64,000 nucleotides of DNA from an uncultured Arthrobacter sp. (lineage in GTDB: Bacteria; Actinomycetota; Actinomycetes; Actinomycetales; Micrococcaceae). The translations under genes were made by a program, and so were the position numbers. The DNA lies in contig NZ_CANLSZ010000003.1 of assembly GCF_947493765.1 (NCBI RefSeq), forward strand, positions 62,001 through 126,000, given 5' to 3'. Below the pieces are notes generated by a model. It saw only the letters and a list, made by a program, of their open reading frames with translations, was not told where the DNA came from and did not search any database. Numbering within the stretch: the stretch's first letter is position 1; each line of letters starts with the position of its first letter. Shown in pieces: positions 52,997 through 61,456 of the stretch.

Positions 52997-53080
52997 TGCG
53001 CGGAGGGGGACTTGAACCCCCACCCTCAATAAGAGGACTAGCACCTCAAGCTAGCGCGTCTGCCATTCCGCCACCCGCGC
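52997..53080 (-). tRNA. tRNA-Leu, anticodon GAG
   Basis: 84-nt type II tRNA. The acceptor GCGCGGG pairs with TCCGCGC (last pair G-T) with discriminator A. The D region is GGCGGAATGGCAGACGC, the anticodon stem GCTAGC/GCTAG encloses loop CTTGAGG (GAG), a long variable arm TCCTCTTATTGAGGG follows, and the T arm is GGGGGTTCAAGTCCCCC. CCA is not encoded. A TAGAGT at about 53124-53129 may be its -10. Its 3' end faces the AT-richer acyltransferase region. Confidence 0.96.
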
Positions 53081-53172
53081 GGGTGGTTTTCCGCGGCCTG
53101 AACCGCTGAAAGCAACGAGAAGGACTCTACACGAGAATGGCTGCGATGGTGAATCGGCGCGTCTCGGCCGCG

Positions 53173-54405
53173 CTATGCCGCGGCATCCAGCCGGGCCGCG
53201 ATCGCCTCGATGGCCAGCGCGGTCTCCTCGAACGACGTCGACAGGGGCGAGAGTCCCAGCCTGATGCCGTCGGGGTTGCGGTAGTCGGGGATGACGCCCT
53301 CCTTCCACAGCTCGGGCACCATGGCCGCGAAGGCGGGGTGGTCGATGGTGATGTGCCCACCGCGTCGGGCAGCGTCGCGCGGTGACGCCAGGACCACGCC
53401 GTGGGGCGCGAGGAGCGTGTCGACGGCGTCGACGGCGAACGCCGTCAGCGCCTCGGACTTCGTGCGGACGGCGTCCAGGCCGACGCCGTCGATCACGGAG
53501 AGCATGTCCTGGACGGGGAGCATGCCCATAATCGGCGGCGTGCCGGAGACCAGGCGTCTGATGCCATCGGCCGGCTCGTAGGCGGAGCCCATCCTGAACG
53601 GATCGGCGCTGCCCAGCCAGCCCAGGATCGGCTGGTCCAGGGTCGGCAGGTGCCGCTCGGCCACGTAGGCCCAGGCCGGGGCTCCCGGCCCGCCGTTGAG
53701 GTACTTGTAGCTGCAGCCCGTGGCGAAGTCGACGTCCCAGGCGTCCAGTTCCGCGGGGACGGAGCCCACGGAGTGGCTCAGGTCCCACAGGACGAGGGCG
53801 CCGGCGTCGTGGGCGATGCGGGTGATGGCCGGGACGTCGGCGATGAAGCCGGAGCGGTATGCCACGTGGCTCAGCAGCACCAGGGCGGTCTGCGCCCCGA
53901 CGACGGCGGTGACGTCGTCGGGCGTGGCGCCGCCGTCGTAGTCCACGTCCAGCCAGCACACCGTGAGACCGCGTTCGCGGGCGATCCCCTCGACGATGAA
54001 CCTGTCGCTCGGGAAGTTGTCCCGGTCCACCACGATCTCGGTGCGCTCCGGCCGTGCGGCGACGGCGGCCCGCGCTAGCTTGTACAGCAGCACGCTGGTG
54101 GAGTCGGCCACCACGCACTGGCCCTCCGCGGCGCCGAGCGCCACCCGGCCGAGCTGGTCGCCGATCCGCTGCGGCAGAGCCAGCCAGCCCTCGTCCCAGC
54201 CGCGGATGAGGCGCCCTCCCCACTGGTCGTGGACGAACGAGGTGAGCGTGTCGACGGTCGCCGCGAGCGGCCGTCCCAGTGAGTTCCCGTCCAGATACGC
54301 CCGGACGGAGTCGTCGGGGGCATCGAGGAAGAGCTTGCGCTGGGCGGCCAGCGGATCGGCGGCGTCGAGCGCGGTGGCGCGATCGAAGAGAGCGGTACGG
54401 GTCAT
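53173..54405 (-). CDS. kynU: Kynureninase
   Basis: PLP enzyme that cleaves kynurenine to anthranilate and alanine (or 3-hydroxykynurenine to 3-hydroxyanthranilate) in tryptophan breakdown. 410 residues, family length. Seen: YLDGNSLGR (about 38), FPSDRF (about 131), the PLP Asp in LWDLSHSVGS, and the Schiff-base Lys in CSYKYLNGGPGAP (about 233). Other kynurenine-pathway genes (kynA, kynB) are not in view. TAGACT lies 6 nt before the ATG. Anthranilate could feed TrpD. Confidence 0.95.
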   Translation of the reverse strand: MTRTALFDRATALDAADPLAAQRKLFLDAPDDSVRAYLDGNSLGRPLAATVDTLTSFVHDQWGGRLIRGWDEGWLALPQRIGDQLGRVALGAAEGQCVVADSTSVLLYKLARAAVAARPERTEIVVDRDNFPSDRFIVEGIARERGLTVCWLDVDYDGGATPDDVTAVVGAQTALVLLSHVAYRSGFIADVPAITRIAHDAGALVLWDLSHSVGSVPAELDAWDVDFATGCSYKYLNGGPGAPAWAYVAERHLPTLDQPILGWLGSADPFRMGSAYEPADGIRRLVSGTPPIMGMLPVQDMLSVIDGVGLDAVRTKSEALTAFAVDAVDTLLAPHGVVLASPRDAARRGGHITIDHPAFAAMVPELWKEGVIPDYRNPDGIRLGLSPLSTSFEETALAIEAIAARLDAAA

Positions 54406-54411
54406 GCGCCC

Positions 54412-54417
54412 AGTCTA
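54412..54417 (-). promoter_or_regulatory. -10 element of kynU
   Basis: TAGACT on the minus strand, 6 nt before the kynU ATG, no Shine-Dalgarno sequence. Confidence 0.55.
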
Positions 54418-54446
54418 GGTCTCGGTACGCCCGCGTGGTCCGTTGT

Positions 54447-55442
54447 TCAGCCAGTCGTCGGTGCTCCGGGAAGGTTGCGGTCCGCGTGCACCCACCCGGT
54501 GAAGTGTGGTCTCCGCAGCTCGGTCGACCACCCGACCACGTCGATCCTTCCGCCGTCCTCGTCCGAGCGGCGGAAGGACGTGGTCACGGAGCCGGGCAGC
54601 GGGACCGGCGTGTGGAAGTCGATGCGCCAGTCGATGACGCCCGACGGCGCCGGGACGGCCCGGTCCACCATCCGCGCGGCGAGATACATGCCGTGGGCGA
54701 TGGCGCCCTTCATGCCGAGCAGCTTCGCCGTCGGCCGGCTCAGGTGGATGGGGTTCCAGTCCCCGGACACCGCTGCGTACCGGCGCCCGATCCCGGCGTC
54801 CAGACGCCACACGCCGGTCGGCACGGGCGGCGAGAACGCCGGGCGCTCCGGTGCGTCCGGCGTACCGGTACCGGAGGCGATCCGCACGCCGCGCGCCAGA
54901 TAGACCGAGCGGCCCGTCCACACGCGCTCGCCGCCCACGCTGACCTCCGTCACCAGGTCCACCTGGGTGCCGGCGGCGTGTGCGCGGAGGTCCTCGGCCC
55001 GGGCCGTGATGTCGAGCTTCTCGGAGACGCCGACCTGGCGGCTCTGGTGCACCTCGTTGCTCAGATGCACCATGCCGAGCAGTGGCAGCGGGAAGTCGGT
55101 CCGCGCCAGGACGCTCATCGCGACCGGGAACGCGAGGGTGTGCAGATAGGCCGTCGGCAGCTGGTCCCGCATGGTCGAGCGCAGCAGGTGCTGGAAGCGT
55201 GCCAGTTCGGCGGGATCAGCCGTGATGCCCCGGACCGCGTGCTGCGCGTCGGGCAGCTGCGACGGCGCGTGCTCCCGGCCGACCCGGCGTCGTGCCGCCA
55301 GTGCGAGCGCCTGGCGGTAGAGGCCGGGCAGACCGGGCACCTGGTCCAGCTCCGTCGTGTCACCCGACGCTGTCCCAGTAAACCCTGTCCCATCCGGCCC
55401 GGTCCCATCCGACGCGGTTCCACCTGCCATCGGCCCGCTCAC
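54447..55442 (-). CDS. MaoC-like (R)-specific enoyl-CoA hydratase
   Basis: 331 residues with two hot-dog domains. The C-terminal one (about 205-325) holds the hydratase motif YAAVSGDWNPIHLS...KGAIAHGMYLAARM, with the Asp/His catalytic pair. The N-terminal one (about 60-190) is degenerate. A Gly/Thr-rich head (about 1-30) is specific to this protein. GTG 55442 overlaps the upstream SDR stop by 4 bp (GTGA). Last of the thiolase-SDR-MaoC operon, so it probably hydrates enoyl-CoA intermediates in fatty-acid oxidation, or works in the reverse direction. Confidence 0.92.
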   Translation of the reverse strand: MSGPMAGGTASDGTGPDGTGFTGTASGDTTELDQVPGLPGLYRQALALAARRRVGREHAPSQLPDAQHAVRGITADPAELARFQHLLRSTMRDQLPTAYLHTLAFPVAMSVLARTDFPLPLLGMVHLSNEVHQSRQVGVSEKLDITARAEDLRAHAAGTQVDLVTEVSVGGERVWTGRSVYLARGVRIASGTGTPDAPERPAFSPPVPTGVWRLDAGIGRRYAAVSGDWNPIHLSRPTAKLLGMKGAIAHGMYLAARMVDRAVPAPSGVIDWRIDFHTPVPLPGSVTTSFRRSDEDGGRIDVVGWSTELRRPHFTGWVHADRNLPGAPTTG

Positions 55443-56809
55443 GCTCCGACCAGATTCTGGCCGCAGACGCGGACCACCTGACCGTTGACGCCGGCCGCGG
55501 CGTCGGACGCCAGGAAGGCGATCGTCTCGGCGACGTCCACGGGCAGGCCGCCCTGCTGCAGACTGCTCAGGCGCCGCGCCACCTGCCGAGTGAGAGGCGG
55601 GATCTTCGCCGTCATGTCCGTCTCGATGAAGCCGGGGGCGACGGCGTTGATGGTGCGGGCTCCGCCGTCGAACGCTGCTGCCTGCGCCCGGACCATGCCC
55701 ATGACGCCGGCCTTGGAGGCAGCGTAGTTGCTCTGGCCGCGGTTGCCCGCGATGCCGCTGGTGGAGGCGAGGCCTATGATGCGCCCGGTCGGCGAGAACA
55801 CCGGGGAGGCGAGGAACTGCTCGTTCATGAGCAGCTGCGACGAGATGTTCACCGCGATCACAGAGTCCCAGCGGGCGGCGTCCATGTTGGCCAGCAGCTT
55901 GTCACGCGTGATACCGGCGTTGTGCACCACGATATCCAGCGTGCCGTAGCGCTGCCCCACGTGCTCGAGGATCCGCGTCCCGGCATCGGGGTCGGTGATG
56001 TCCAGCTGCAGCGCCGTGCCTGCTACCCGATTGGCCACCTGCGCCAGCTGTTCGCCGGCCGCCGGGACGTCGACGGCGATCACGTGGGCTCCGTCGCGGG
56101 CGAGGATCTCCGCGATCTTCGCACCGATGCCGCGGGCCGCTCCCGTGACCACGGCCGTCCTGCCGGCGAGGGGCCGGTCGGGGATGCCCTCGGCGGCGGT
56201 GGCCGCCGCGACGTCGGACACGCTGTCCTCGGGTACCGCCCGCACCTCGATGAACTGCCCGTCCACATAGGCACTCTTGCCCGAGAGGAGGAAGCGCAGT
56301 GCGCCGATCGTGGAGGGGTCCGTCGTCGTCGTCTCTCCCCGCAGGACGATGCCGTTGGCCGTGGCACCTCCCCGCAGCTCGTGCGCCACCGACCGCAACG
56401 CGCCGTCGATGCCCTGCCGTGCGGCGGCCCGTGCCGGATCGGTCGTGTCCTCAGCCGCCCGGGAGATCCCCACCACGCGCCCTCCCGGGACGAGCAGCTT
56501 CACGGCCTGACCCAGTTCCAGCAGCGGCGCGGAGAGATCGGCGGGTGAGTCCGCGGCGTCGAGCACCACGACGGCGGCGCTGAGCTTCTCGCCGGGCAGC
56601 ACGTGGCGCCGGACCTCGACGTCCCAGCCCAGGATGACCTCCGCGAGCGCATCCGCCCCGGCGCCGGAACCGGCCACCAGGACCGGCCTCGTGGCCAGAG
56701 CCTCGCCCGGGGTGTAGCGCCGCAGGACGGACGGCCGGGGCAGCCCGAGGGCCTTGGCGAGCCTTGCCGCGAGCGGTGTGTTGACGAGCTCCACGTACCG
56801 GTCGGTCAT
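55439..56809 (-). CDS. High-molecular-weight FabG-like 3-oxoacyl reductase (FabG4 type)
   Basis: 456 residues. A degenerate N-terminal Rossmann-like domain (about 1-205) precedes a full SDR domain (about 210-456). The latter has GRTAVVTGAARGIGAKIAEIL (TGxxxGIG), NAGIT and the catalytic NYAASKAGV (Tyr-xxx-Lys). Mycobacterial FabG4 has the same two-part build and uses NADH with CoA substrates. The ATG overlaps the thiolase stop by 1 bp (TGATG); the end overlaps maoC. Expected to interconvert 3-hydroxyacyl- and 3-oxoacyl-CoA. Confidence 0.93.
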   Translation of the reverse strand: MTDRYVELVNTPLAARLAKALGLPRPSVLRRYTPGEALATRPVLVAGSGAGADALAEVILGWDVEVRRHVLPGEKLSAAVVVLDAADSPADLSAPLLELGQAVKLLVPGGRVVGISRAAEDTTDPARAAARQGIDGALRSVAHELRGGATANGIVLRGETTTTDPSTIGALRFLLSGKSAYVDGQFIEVRAVPEDSVSDVAAATAAEGIPDRPLAGRTAVVTGAARGIGAKIAEILARDGAHVIAVDVPAAGEQLAQVANRVAGTALQLDITDPDAGTRILEHVGQRYGTLDIVVHNAGITRDKLLANMDAARWDSVIAVNISSQLLMNEQFLASPVFSPTGRIIGLASTSGIAGNRGQSNYAASKAGVMGMVRAQAAAFDGGARTINAVAPGFIETDMTAKIPPLTRQVARRLSSLQQGGLPVDVAETIAFLASDAAAGVNGQVVRVCGQNLVGA

Positions 56810-58125
56810 CAGTTCCTCGCCTCGAGGATCGCGACGACGCCCTGGCCGCCGGCCGCGCAGACCGAGATCAGGCCGCGACCGCCCTGCTCGGACAGCGTCT
56901 TGGCCAGCGAGGCGACGATGCGCCCGCCGGTTGCCGCGAACGGATGGCCGACGGCCAGGGAGGAGCCGTTGACATTGAGCTTCGAGCGGTCGATGCTCCC
57001 GAGCGCGCCGTCCAGGCCGAGGACGCGCTTGCAGTAGTCCTCGTCCTCCCAGGCTGCCAGTGATCCCAGGACCGTCCCGGCGAAGGCCTCGTGGATCTCG
57101 AAGAAGTCGAAGTCGTCGAAGGTGAGGCCGTTGCGCGCGAGCAGGCGCGGCATCGCATGGACCGGCGCCATGAGCAGGCCCTCCTCGCCGTTGACGAAGT
57201 CCACGGCAGCCGCCTCGGCGTCCACGATGTTCGCGAGCATGGGCAGATTGTGCGCGGTGGCGTACTCCTCGCTGCCGAGCAGCACGACGGCGGCGCCGTC
57301 GGTCAGGGGTGTCGAGTTGCCCGCCGTCATGGTGGCCGGGGTCTCCAGCGCCTTGCCGAACACGGGCTTGAGGGTCGCGAGCTTCTCCACCGAGGTGTCG
57401 GGGCGGAGATTCGCGTCCTTCACGAGGCCCCGGTAGGGGGTCATCAGATCGGTGAAGAACCCGCGCTCGTAGGCGGCGGCGAGATTGTGATGGCTCCGGT
57501 AGGCCAGTTCGTCTTGGGCCTCCCGCGTGATCTGCCAGGCCGCCGTCGTGATGGCCTGGTGCTCCCCCATGGACAGTCCGGTCCGCGGTTCTCCCGTTCC
57601 CGGCGCGTTCGGTGAGAGGTCCTTCGGTCGGAGGGTGCTCAGGATGCGGATCTTCTGCTGGGTGGTCTTCGCACGGGACAGGTCCAGCAGCACACGGCGC
57701 AGGCCCTCGCTCACGGCGATCGGGGCGTCGGACGCGGAGTCGACGCCTCCTGCGATACCGGAGTCGATCTGCCCGAGCTTGATCTTGTTGGAGAGTCCCA
57801 CGACCGTCTCCAAGCCGGTGGCACAGGCCTGCTGCAGATCGTAGGCCGGCGTCTCGGGGGACAGCGCGGAGCCGAGGACTGCCTCGCGCGTCAGGTTGAA
57901 GTCGCGGGAGTGCTTGAGGACCGCACCCGCTGCCACTTCTCCGATGCGCTCGCCCTGCAGTCCGAAACGGGCCACGAGCCCGTCCAGCGCTGCGATGAGC
58001 ATGTCCTGGTTGGAGGAGTACGCGTAGGCCCCACCGGAACGGGCGAACGGGATGCGGTTGCCGCCGATGACGACGGCCGTGCGGGGTGAGCGGGCGGTGG
58101 TCTGGGCTTCGGCCTGATCTGCCAT
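56809..58125 (-). CDS. Acetyl-CoA C-acyltransferase (thiolase)
   Basis: 438 residues of the thiolase fold; length matches the FadI/FadA6 group. Nucleophile Cys in DLQQACATGLETVVG (about 91), His in EIHEAFAGTVLG (about 345), second Cys in SVCAAGGQGVVAI near the end. AGGAG lies 8 nt before the ATG. First gene of the thiolase-SDR-MaoC operon, divergent from tetR; both promoters share operator-like palindromes. Confidence 0.95.
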   Translation of the reverse strand: MADQAEAQTTARSPRTAVVIGGNRIPFARSGGAYAYSSNQDMLIAALDGLVARFGLQGERIGEVAAGAVLKHSRDFNLTREAVLGSALSPETPAYDLQQACATGLETVVGLSNKIKLGQIDSGIAGGVDSASDAPIAVSEGLRRVLLDLSRAKTTQQKIRILSTLRPKDLSPNAPGTGEPRTGLSMGEHQAITTAAWQITREAQDELAYRSHHNLAAAYERGFFTDLMTPYRGLVKDANLRPDTSVEKLATLKPVFGKALETPATMTAGNSTPLTDGAAVVLLGSEEYATAHNLPMLANIVDAEAAAVDFVNGEEGLLMAPVHAMPRLLARNGLTFDDFDFFEIHEAFAGTVLGSLAAWEDEDYCKRVLGLDGALGSIDRSKLNVNGSSLAVGHPFAATGGRIVASLAKTLSEQGGRGLISVCAAGGQGVVAILEARN

Positions 58126-58149
58126 GGGAGTACTCCTGGTGGGAGAGGT

Positions 58150-58168
58150 GAATTATCGATACCTATCG
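58150..58168 (-). promoter_or_regulatory. Promoter and palindrome upstream of the thiolase operon
   Basis: Minus strand carries GATAAT (58150-58155), a good -10. Directly upstream is the palindrome CGATA-CC-TATCG (58157-58168), a probable regulator site in the divergent region. Confidence 0.5.
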
Positions 58169-58172
58169 TAGC

Positions 58173-58189
58173 TGATACGCTTGGTATCA
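58173..58189 (+). promoter_or_regulatory. TetR operator over the tetR -10 and start codon
   Basis: The perfect inverted repeat TGATAC-GCTTG-GTATCA covers the tetR -10 element TACGCT (58176-58181) and ends on the A of the ATG. With only 7 nt from -10 to ATG the transcript is leaderless, and bound TetR would block it directly. Confidence 0.65.
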
Positions 58190-58944
58190 TGAAGTTGGCC
58201 CCCGCCCCCTCGAAGGCATCCGCGGCGCCGGATGATCGTTCCGACCTCGTCCCCGACGGGCGCTCCAGCCGCTGGGCGGAGCACCGCACCGAACGTCGCA
58301 GGGAGCTCATCAAGACTGCGCGGCGGGCCATCGACGCCCTCGGTCCGGGGGCGTCCATGGAGGACATCGCGGCCACCGCCGACACCTCCAAGTCGGTGTA
58401 CTACCGCTACTTCGGCGACAAGACCGGGCTGCAGCGGGCCGTGGCGGAAGTGGTGATCGCCCAGATGCAGCAGAAGGTGCTCGACGCCGCGAAGGCCGCG
58501 ACCGGTCCACGGGAGGGCTTCCACTCGATGGTGCTGGCCTACCTGCAGATGGCCAGGACGTCACCGAACGTCTATGCCTTCGTCACGCGTGTGGGGATCG
58601 CCGAGTCGAGCGCGGCGGGCGGGGACGGCGACGACACGCTCGCACATTTCCTCGCCTCCGTGACCGCGATGATCTCGCGCCCCATGCGCGCCTACCTCCT
58701 CGCTCCCGAACGCTCCGCGGGCCCCGAGGACGCTGCCCCCGAGTACTGGCCCACGGCGGCGATCGGCATGGTGCGGGCCGTGGGCGAACAGTGGCTCTCC
58801 ACACCACCCGGGCCGCGCCGACCCACCGAGGAGCAGCTCGCCCGGTACATCACGGGCTGGCTCTTCGACGGCATCAGCCATGACGGGACCCTGCTGCACC
58901 CCCTCTCCTCCCCCAGCCGTCCCCAAGCGAAGGACACGCCATGA
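58189..58944 (+). CDS. TetR-family regulator of the fatty-acid locus
   Basis: 251 residues. The N-terminal HTH (about 25-80) reads RRELIKTARRAIDALGPGASMEDIAATADTSKSVYYRYFGDKTGLQRAV, the TetR signature. The C-terminal ligand domain (about 90-240) presumably binds an acyl-CoA, as in FadR/KstR-type regulators, judged from neighbours. A 30-residue variable head precedes the HTH. Stop and next ATG overlap by 4 bp (ATGA). Likely represses itself, the oxidase and the divergent thiolase operon. Confidence 0.92.
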   Translation: MKLAPAPSKASAAPDDRSDLVPDGRSSRWAEHRTERRRELIKTARRAIDALGPGASMEDIAATADTSKSVYYRYFGDKTGLQRAVAEVVIAQMQQKVLDAAKAATGPREGFHSMVLAYLQMARTSPNVYAFVTRVGIAESSAAGGDGDDTLAHFLASVTAMISRPMRAYLLAPERSAGPEDAAPEYWPTAAIGMVRAVGEQWLSTPPGPRRPTEEQLARYITGWLFDGISHDGTLLHPLSSPSRPQAKDTP

Positions 58945-61070
58945 CACAGACCCTCTCCGTTCCACAGCAGATCCCTGCCACCGCCGAGATCACCGACGAC
59001 GACCACGCCGCCGTCGACACCGCCGCGCTCGGCGAGCTCCTCCTGGGACGGTGGGCCGACGTCCGCCGCACCGCGCGTGAGCTTGCCGGTCGGCCCGAGG
59101 TGCACAAGATCGAAGGCCTCACGCACCACGACCACCGCGCACGCTGCTTCGATCAGCTGCACTACCTGGTCGAGCAGCAGGCGGTGCACCGGGCTTTCCC
59201 GGCCGCCTTCGGTGGGGAGGACAACCACGGCGGCAATGTGGCCGGTTTCGAGGAACTGGTGATCGCGGATCCCTCGCTGCAGATCAAGGCCGGCGTGCAG
59301 TGGGGCCTCTTCGGCTCCGCCGTGCTGCACCTCGGCACGGCGCAGCACCACGAGGCCTGGCTGCCGGGCATCATGTCCCTGGAGATCCCCGGCTGCTTCG
59401 CCATGACCGAGACGGGCCACGGCAGCGACGTGGCGAGCATCGCCACTACCGCCACCTTCGATCCGGCGACGGACGAGTTCGTCATCGACACACCCTTCCG
59501 CGCGGCGTGGAAGGACTACATCGGCAACGGGGCCATCGACGGGCGGGCGGCCGTCGTGTTCGTCCAGCTCATCACCAACGGCGTCAACCACGGTGTCCAC
59601 GGTCTCTACGTGGAGCTCCGTCACGCGGACGGGTCCTTCAGGCCCGGCGTCGGCGGGGAGGACGACGGCATCAAGGGCGGTCTGAACGGTATCGACAACG
59701 GCCGCCTGCACTTCGACGGCGTCCGGGTGCCGCGGACCAATCTGCTGAACCGCTACGGCGACGTCGCGCCGGACGGCAGCTACAGCTCGCCCATCGCCTC
59801 GCCGGGCCGGCGTTTCTTCACGATGCTCGGCACCCTCGTGCAGGGGCGCGTGTCCCTCGACGGCGCGGCGGTCGCGGCGAGCAAGCTGGCCCTGACCGCC
59901 GCCATCACCTACTCGACGCAGCGGCGGCAGTTCAACGGTTCGTCGGATCTCGTGGAGGAGGTCCTGATGGACTACCAGCGTCACCAGCGGCGCCTGCTGC
60001 CGCGGCTCGCAGCGACCTATGCGGCGTCCTTCGCCCACGAGGAACTGCTCGAGAAGTTCGACGACGTCTTCTCCGGACGGCACGACACCGACGAGGACCG
60101 CCAGGACCTCGAGACCCTCGCCGCGGCACTGAAGCCCCTGAGCACCTGGCTGGCTCTGGACACCCTGCAGGAGTGCCGGGAGGCCACCGGGGGCCAGGGC
60201 TTCCTGATCGAGAACCGGTTCGCGTCGCTGCGCGCCGACCTCGACGTGTACGTGACGTTCGAGGGCGACAACACGATCCTCCTCCAGCTCGTGGCCAAGC
60301 GATTGCTGACCGACTACGCCAAGGAGTTCAAGGGCGTGGACTTCGGCGTGCTGGCGCGCTACGCGGTGTCCCAGGCCGCAGAGAAGACCCTGCACCGGTC
60401 CGGTCTGCGCCGCGTGGCGCAGACGGTGGCGGACTCGGGCTCCGAGAGGAAGTCCGCGATCGCGCTGCGCGACGAGGACACGCAGCGTGAGCTCCTCTCG
60501 GACCGCGTGCAGTCCCGCGTCGCCGATCTCGCCGCCGTCCTGCGCGGGGCGAAGGGCATGACCCAGGAGAAGTCCGCGGCCCTGTTCAACGAGCACCAGA
60601 ACGAACTGATCGAGGTGGCCCACGCGCACGCCGAGCTGCTCCAGTGGGAGGCGTTCTCGCGGGGACTGCAGAAGATCGACGACCCGGGGACCAAGGAGGT
60701 CCTGACGCGACTGCGCGATCTGTTCGGGCTGTGCCTGATCGAGAAGGACCTGGCGTGGTTCCTCATGAACGGCCGGCTCTCCTCCCAGCGGGCCCGTACC
60801 CTCGACGGGTACATCAACCGCCTGCTGACGAAGATCCGGCCGCACGCGCTCGATCTCGTGGAGGCGTTCGGCTACGGACAGGAGCACCTGCGCTCGGCCG
60901 TGGCCAGCGGGGCCGAACGGGAACGGCAGGAGGAGGCGGCCGCCTACATCCGGCGCCGCCGCGCCAGTGGAGACGCGCCGATCGACGAGAAGACCCTCCT
61001 CGCTCGCGCGGCCCGGGAGAAGAAGGCCAGGAAGGCGAGGAAGACCGGGGCTGCGGCTGCCGCGAACTAG
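58941..61070 (+). CDS. Acyl-CoA dehydrogenase / acyl-CoA oxidase-like flavoenzyme
   Basis: 709 residues, the size of acyl-CoA oxidases rather than the roughly 380 of classic dehydrogenases. Seen: FAMTETGHGSDVASIATTATFD (FAD site, about 155), GLFGSAVLHLGT (about 118), QFNGSSDLVEEVLMDYQRHQRRLLP (about 330), EATGGQGFLIENR (about 413) followed by FEGDNTILL with the likely catalytic Glu, then an oxidase-type C-terminal helical domain (about 470-670). It should carry out the first beta-oxidation step. A Lys/Arg/Ala-rich tail ends the protein. Coupled to tetR by ATGA overlap. Confidence 0.93.
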   Translation: MTQTLSVPQQIPATAEITDDDHAAVDTAALGELLLGRWADVRRTARELAGRPEVHKIEGLTHHDHRARCFDQLHYLVEQQAVHRAFPAAFGGEDNHGGNVAGFEELVIADPSLQIKAGVQWGLFGSAVLHLGTAQHHEAWLPGIMSLEIPGCFAMTETGHGSDVASIATTATFDPATDEFVIDTPFRAAWKDYIGNGAIDGRAAVVFVQLITNGVNHGVHGLYVELRHADGSFRPGVGGEDDGIKGGLNGIDNGRLHFDGVRVPRTNLLNRYGDVAPDGSYSSPIASPGRRFFTMLGTLVQGRVSLDGAAVAASKLALTAAITYSTQRRQFNGSSDLVEEVLMDYQRHQRRLLPRLAATYAASFAHEELLEKFDDVFSGRHDTDEDRQDLETLAAALKPLSTWLALDTLQECREATGGQGFLIENRFASLRADLDVYVTFEGDNTILLQLVAKRLLTDYAKEFKGVDFGVLARYAVSQAAEKTLHRSGLRRVAQTVADSGSERKSAIALRDEDTQRELLSDRVQSRVADLAAVLRGAKGMTQEKSAALFNEHQNELIEVAHAHAELLQWEAFSRGLQKIDDPGTKEVLTRLRDLFGLCLIEKDLAWFLMNGRLSSQRARTLDGYINRLLTKIRPHALDLVEAFGYGQEHLRSAVASGAERERQEEAAAYIRRRRASGDAPIDEKTLLARAAREKKARKARKTGAAAAAN

Positions 61071-61100
61071 GGCGCCCGGCCCGGACGCCTCGATCCGTCG

Positions 61101-61219
61101 GGGGTGCGCCGTCCCCACCGGGGTTGCGGCGTCCCACCGGGGGTGCGCCGTCCCCACCGGGGTTGCGGCGTCCCACCGGCGGTGGGCGGTCCCACCGGGT
61201 TGCGGCGTCCCACCGGCGG
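61101..61219. repeat. 39-bp tandem repeat
   Basis: Two exact 39-bp units (61101-61139, 61140-61178) and a shortened third copy (about 61179-61219). Each unit contains GTGCGCCGTCCCCACCGG and GTTGCGGCGTCCCACCGG, themselves near-repeats of about 19 bp. It lies in the spacer after the acyl-CoA oxidase gene. Confidence 0.9.
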
Positions 61220-61247
61220 TGAGCTCTCGCGTTCGAGGAGGGCCGTC

Positions 61248-61447
61248 GATCCCACCCTTCCGGGCCCGCCGGTGGGAACCACCGGTCGCTCCCACCGGTC
61301 AGGTCTCAGCAGTGGGATCGACGGTGGGATTCGGCCCAAGAGACTCCCCCGATCCCACTGTTCAGCCCCGAAGAGTGGGATCGGAGGAGCGTTCGACCGT
61401 ACTCACGCGTGAATCCCACCATTCGCCCTCCAGGAGTGGGATCGACC
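61248..61447. repeat. Dispersed GTGGGATC/GATCCCAC motif array
   Basis: The motif GTGGGAT(C/T)C/G or its complement occurs at about 61248, 61312, 61324, 61351, 61375, 61412 and 61436, in both orientations. Two facing copies form a 9-bp perfect stem (61351-61359 with 61374-61382). No open frame of normal character crosses it. Together with the tandem repeat it fills the 386-bp gap 61071-61456. Confidence 0.8.
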
Positions 61448-61456
61448 GTCGCGAGA

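Noticed and set aside
52997-53080. tRNA as a confirmed integration site
   Set aside because: No integrase gene and no second copy of the tRNA 3' end were found within the window, so only compositional hints remain.
58692-61295. Open frame of 867 codons opposite the acyl-CoA oxidase gene
   Set aside because: Antisense to a complete flavoenzyme; its apparent repeat peptide comes from the 39-bp DNA repeat.
61101-61447. CRISPR array
   Set aside because: The units are contiguous tandem copies without unique spacers, the later motifs are irregularly spaced in both orientations, and no cas genes are near.
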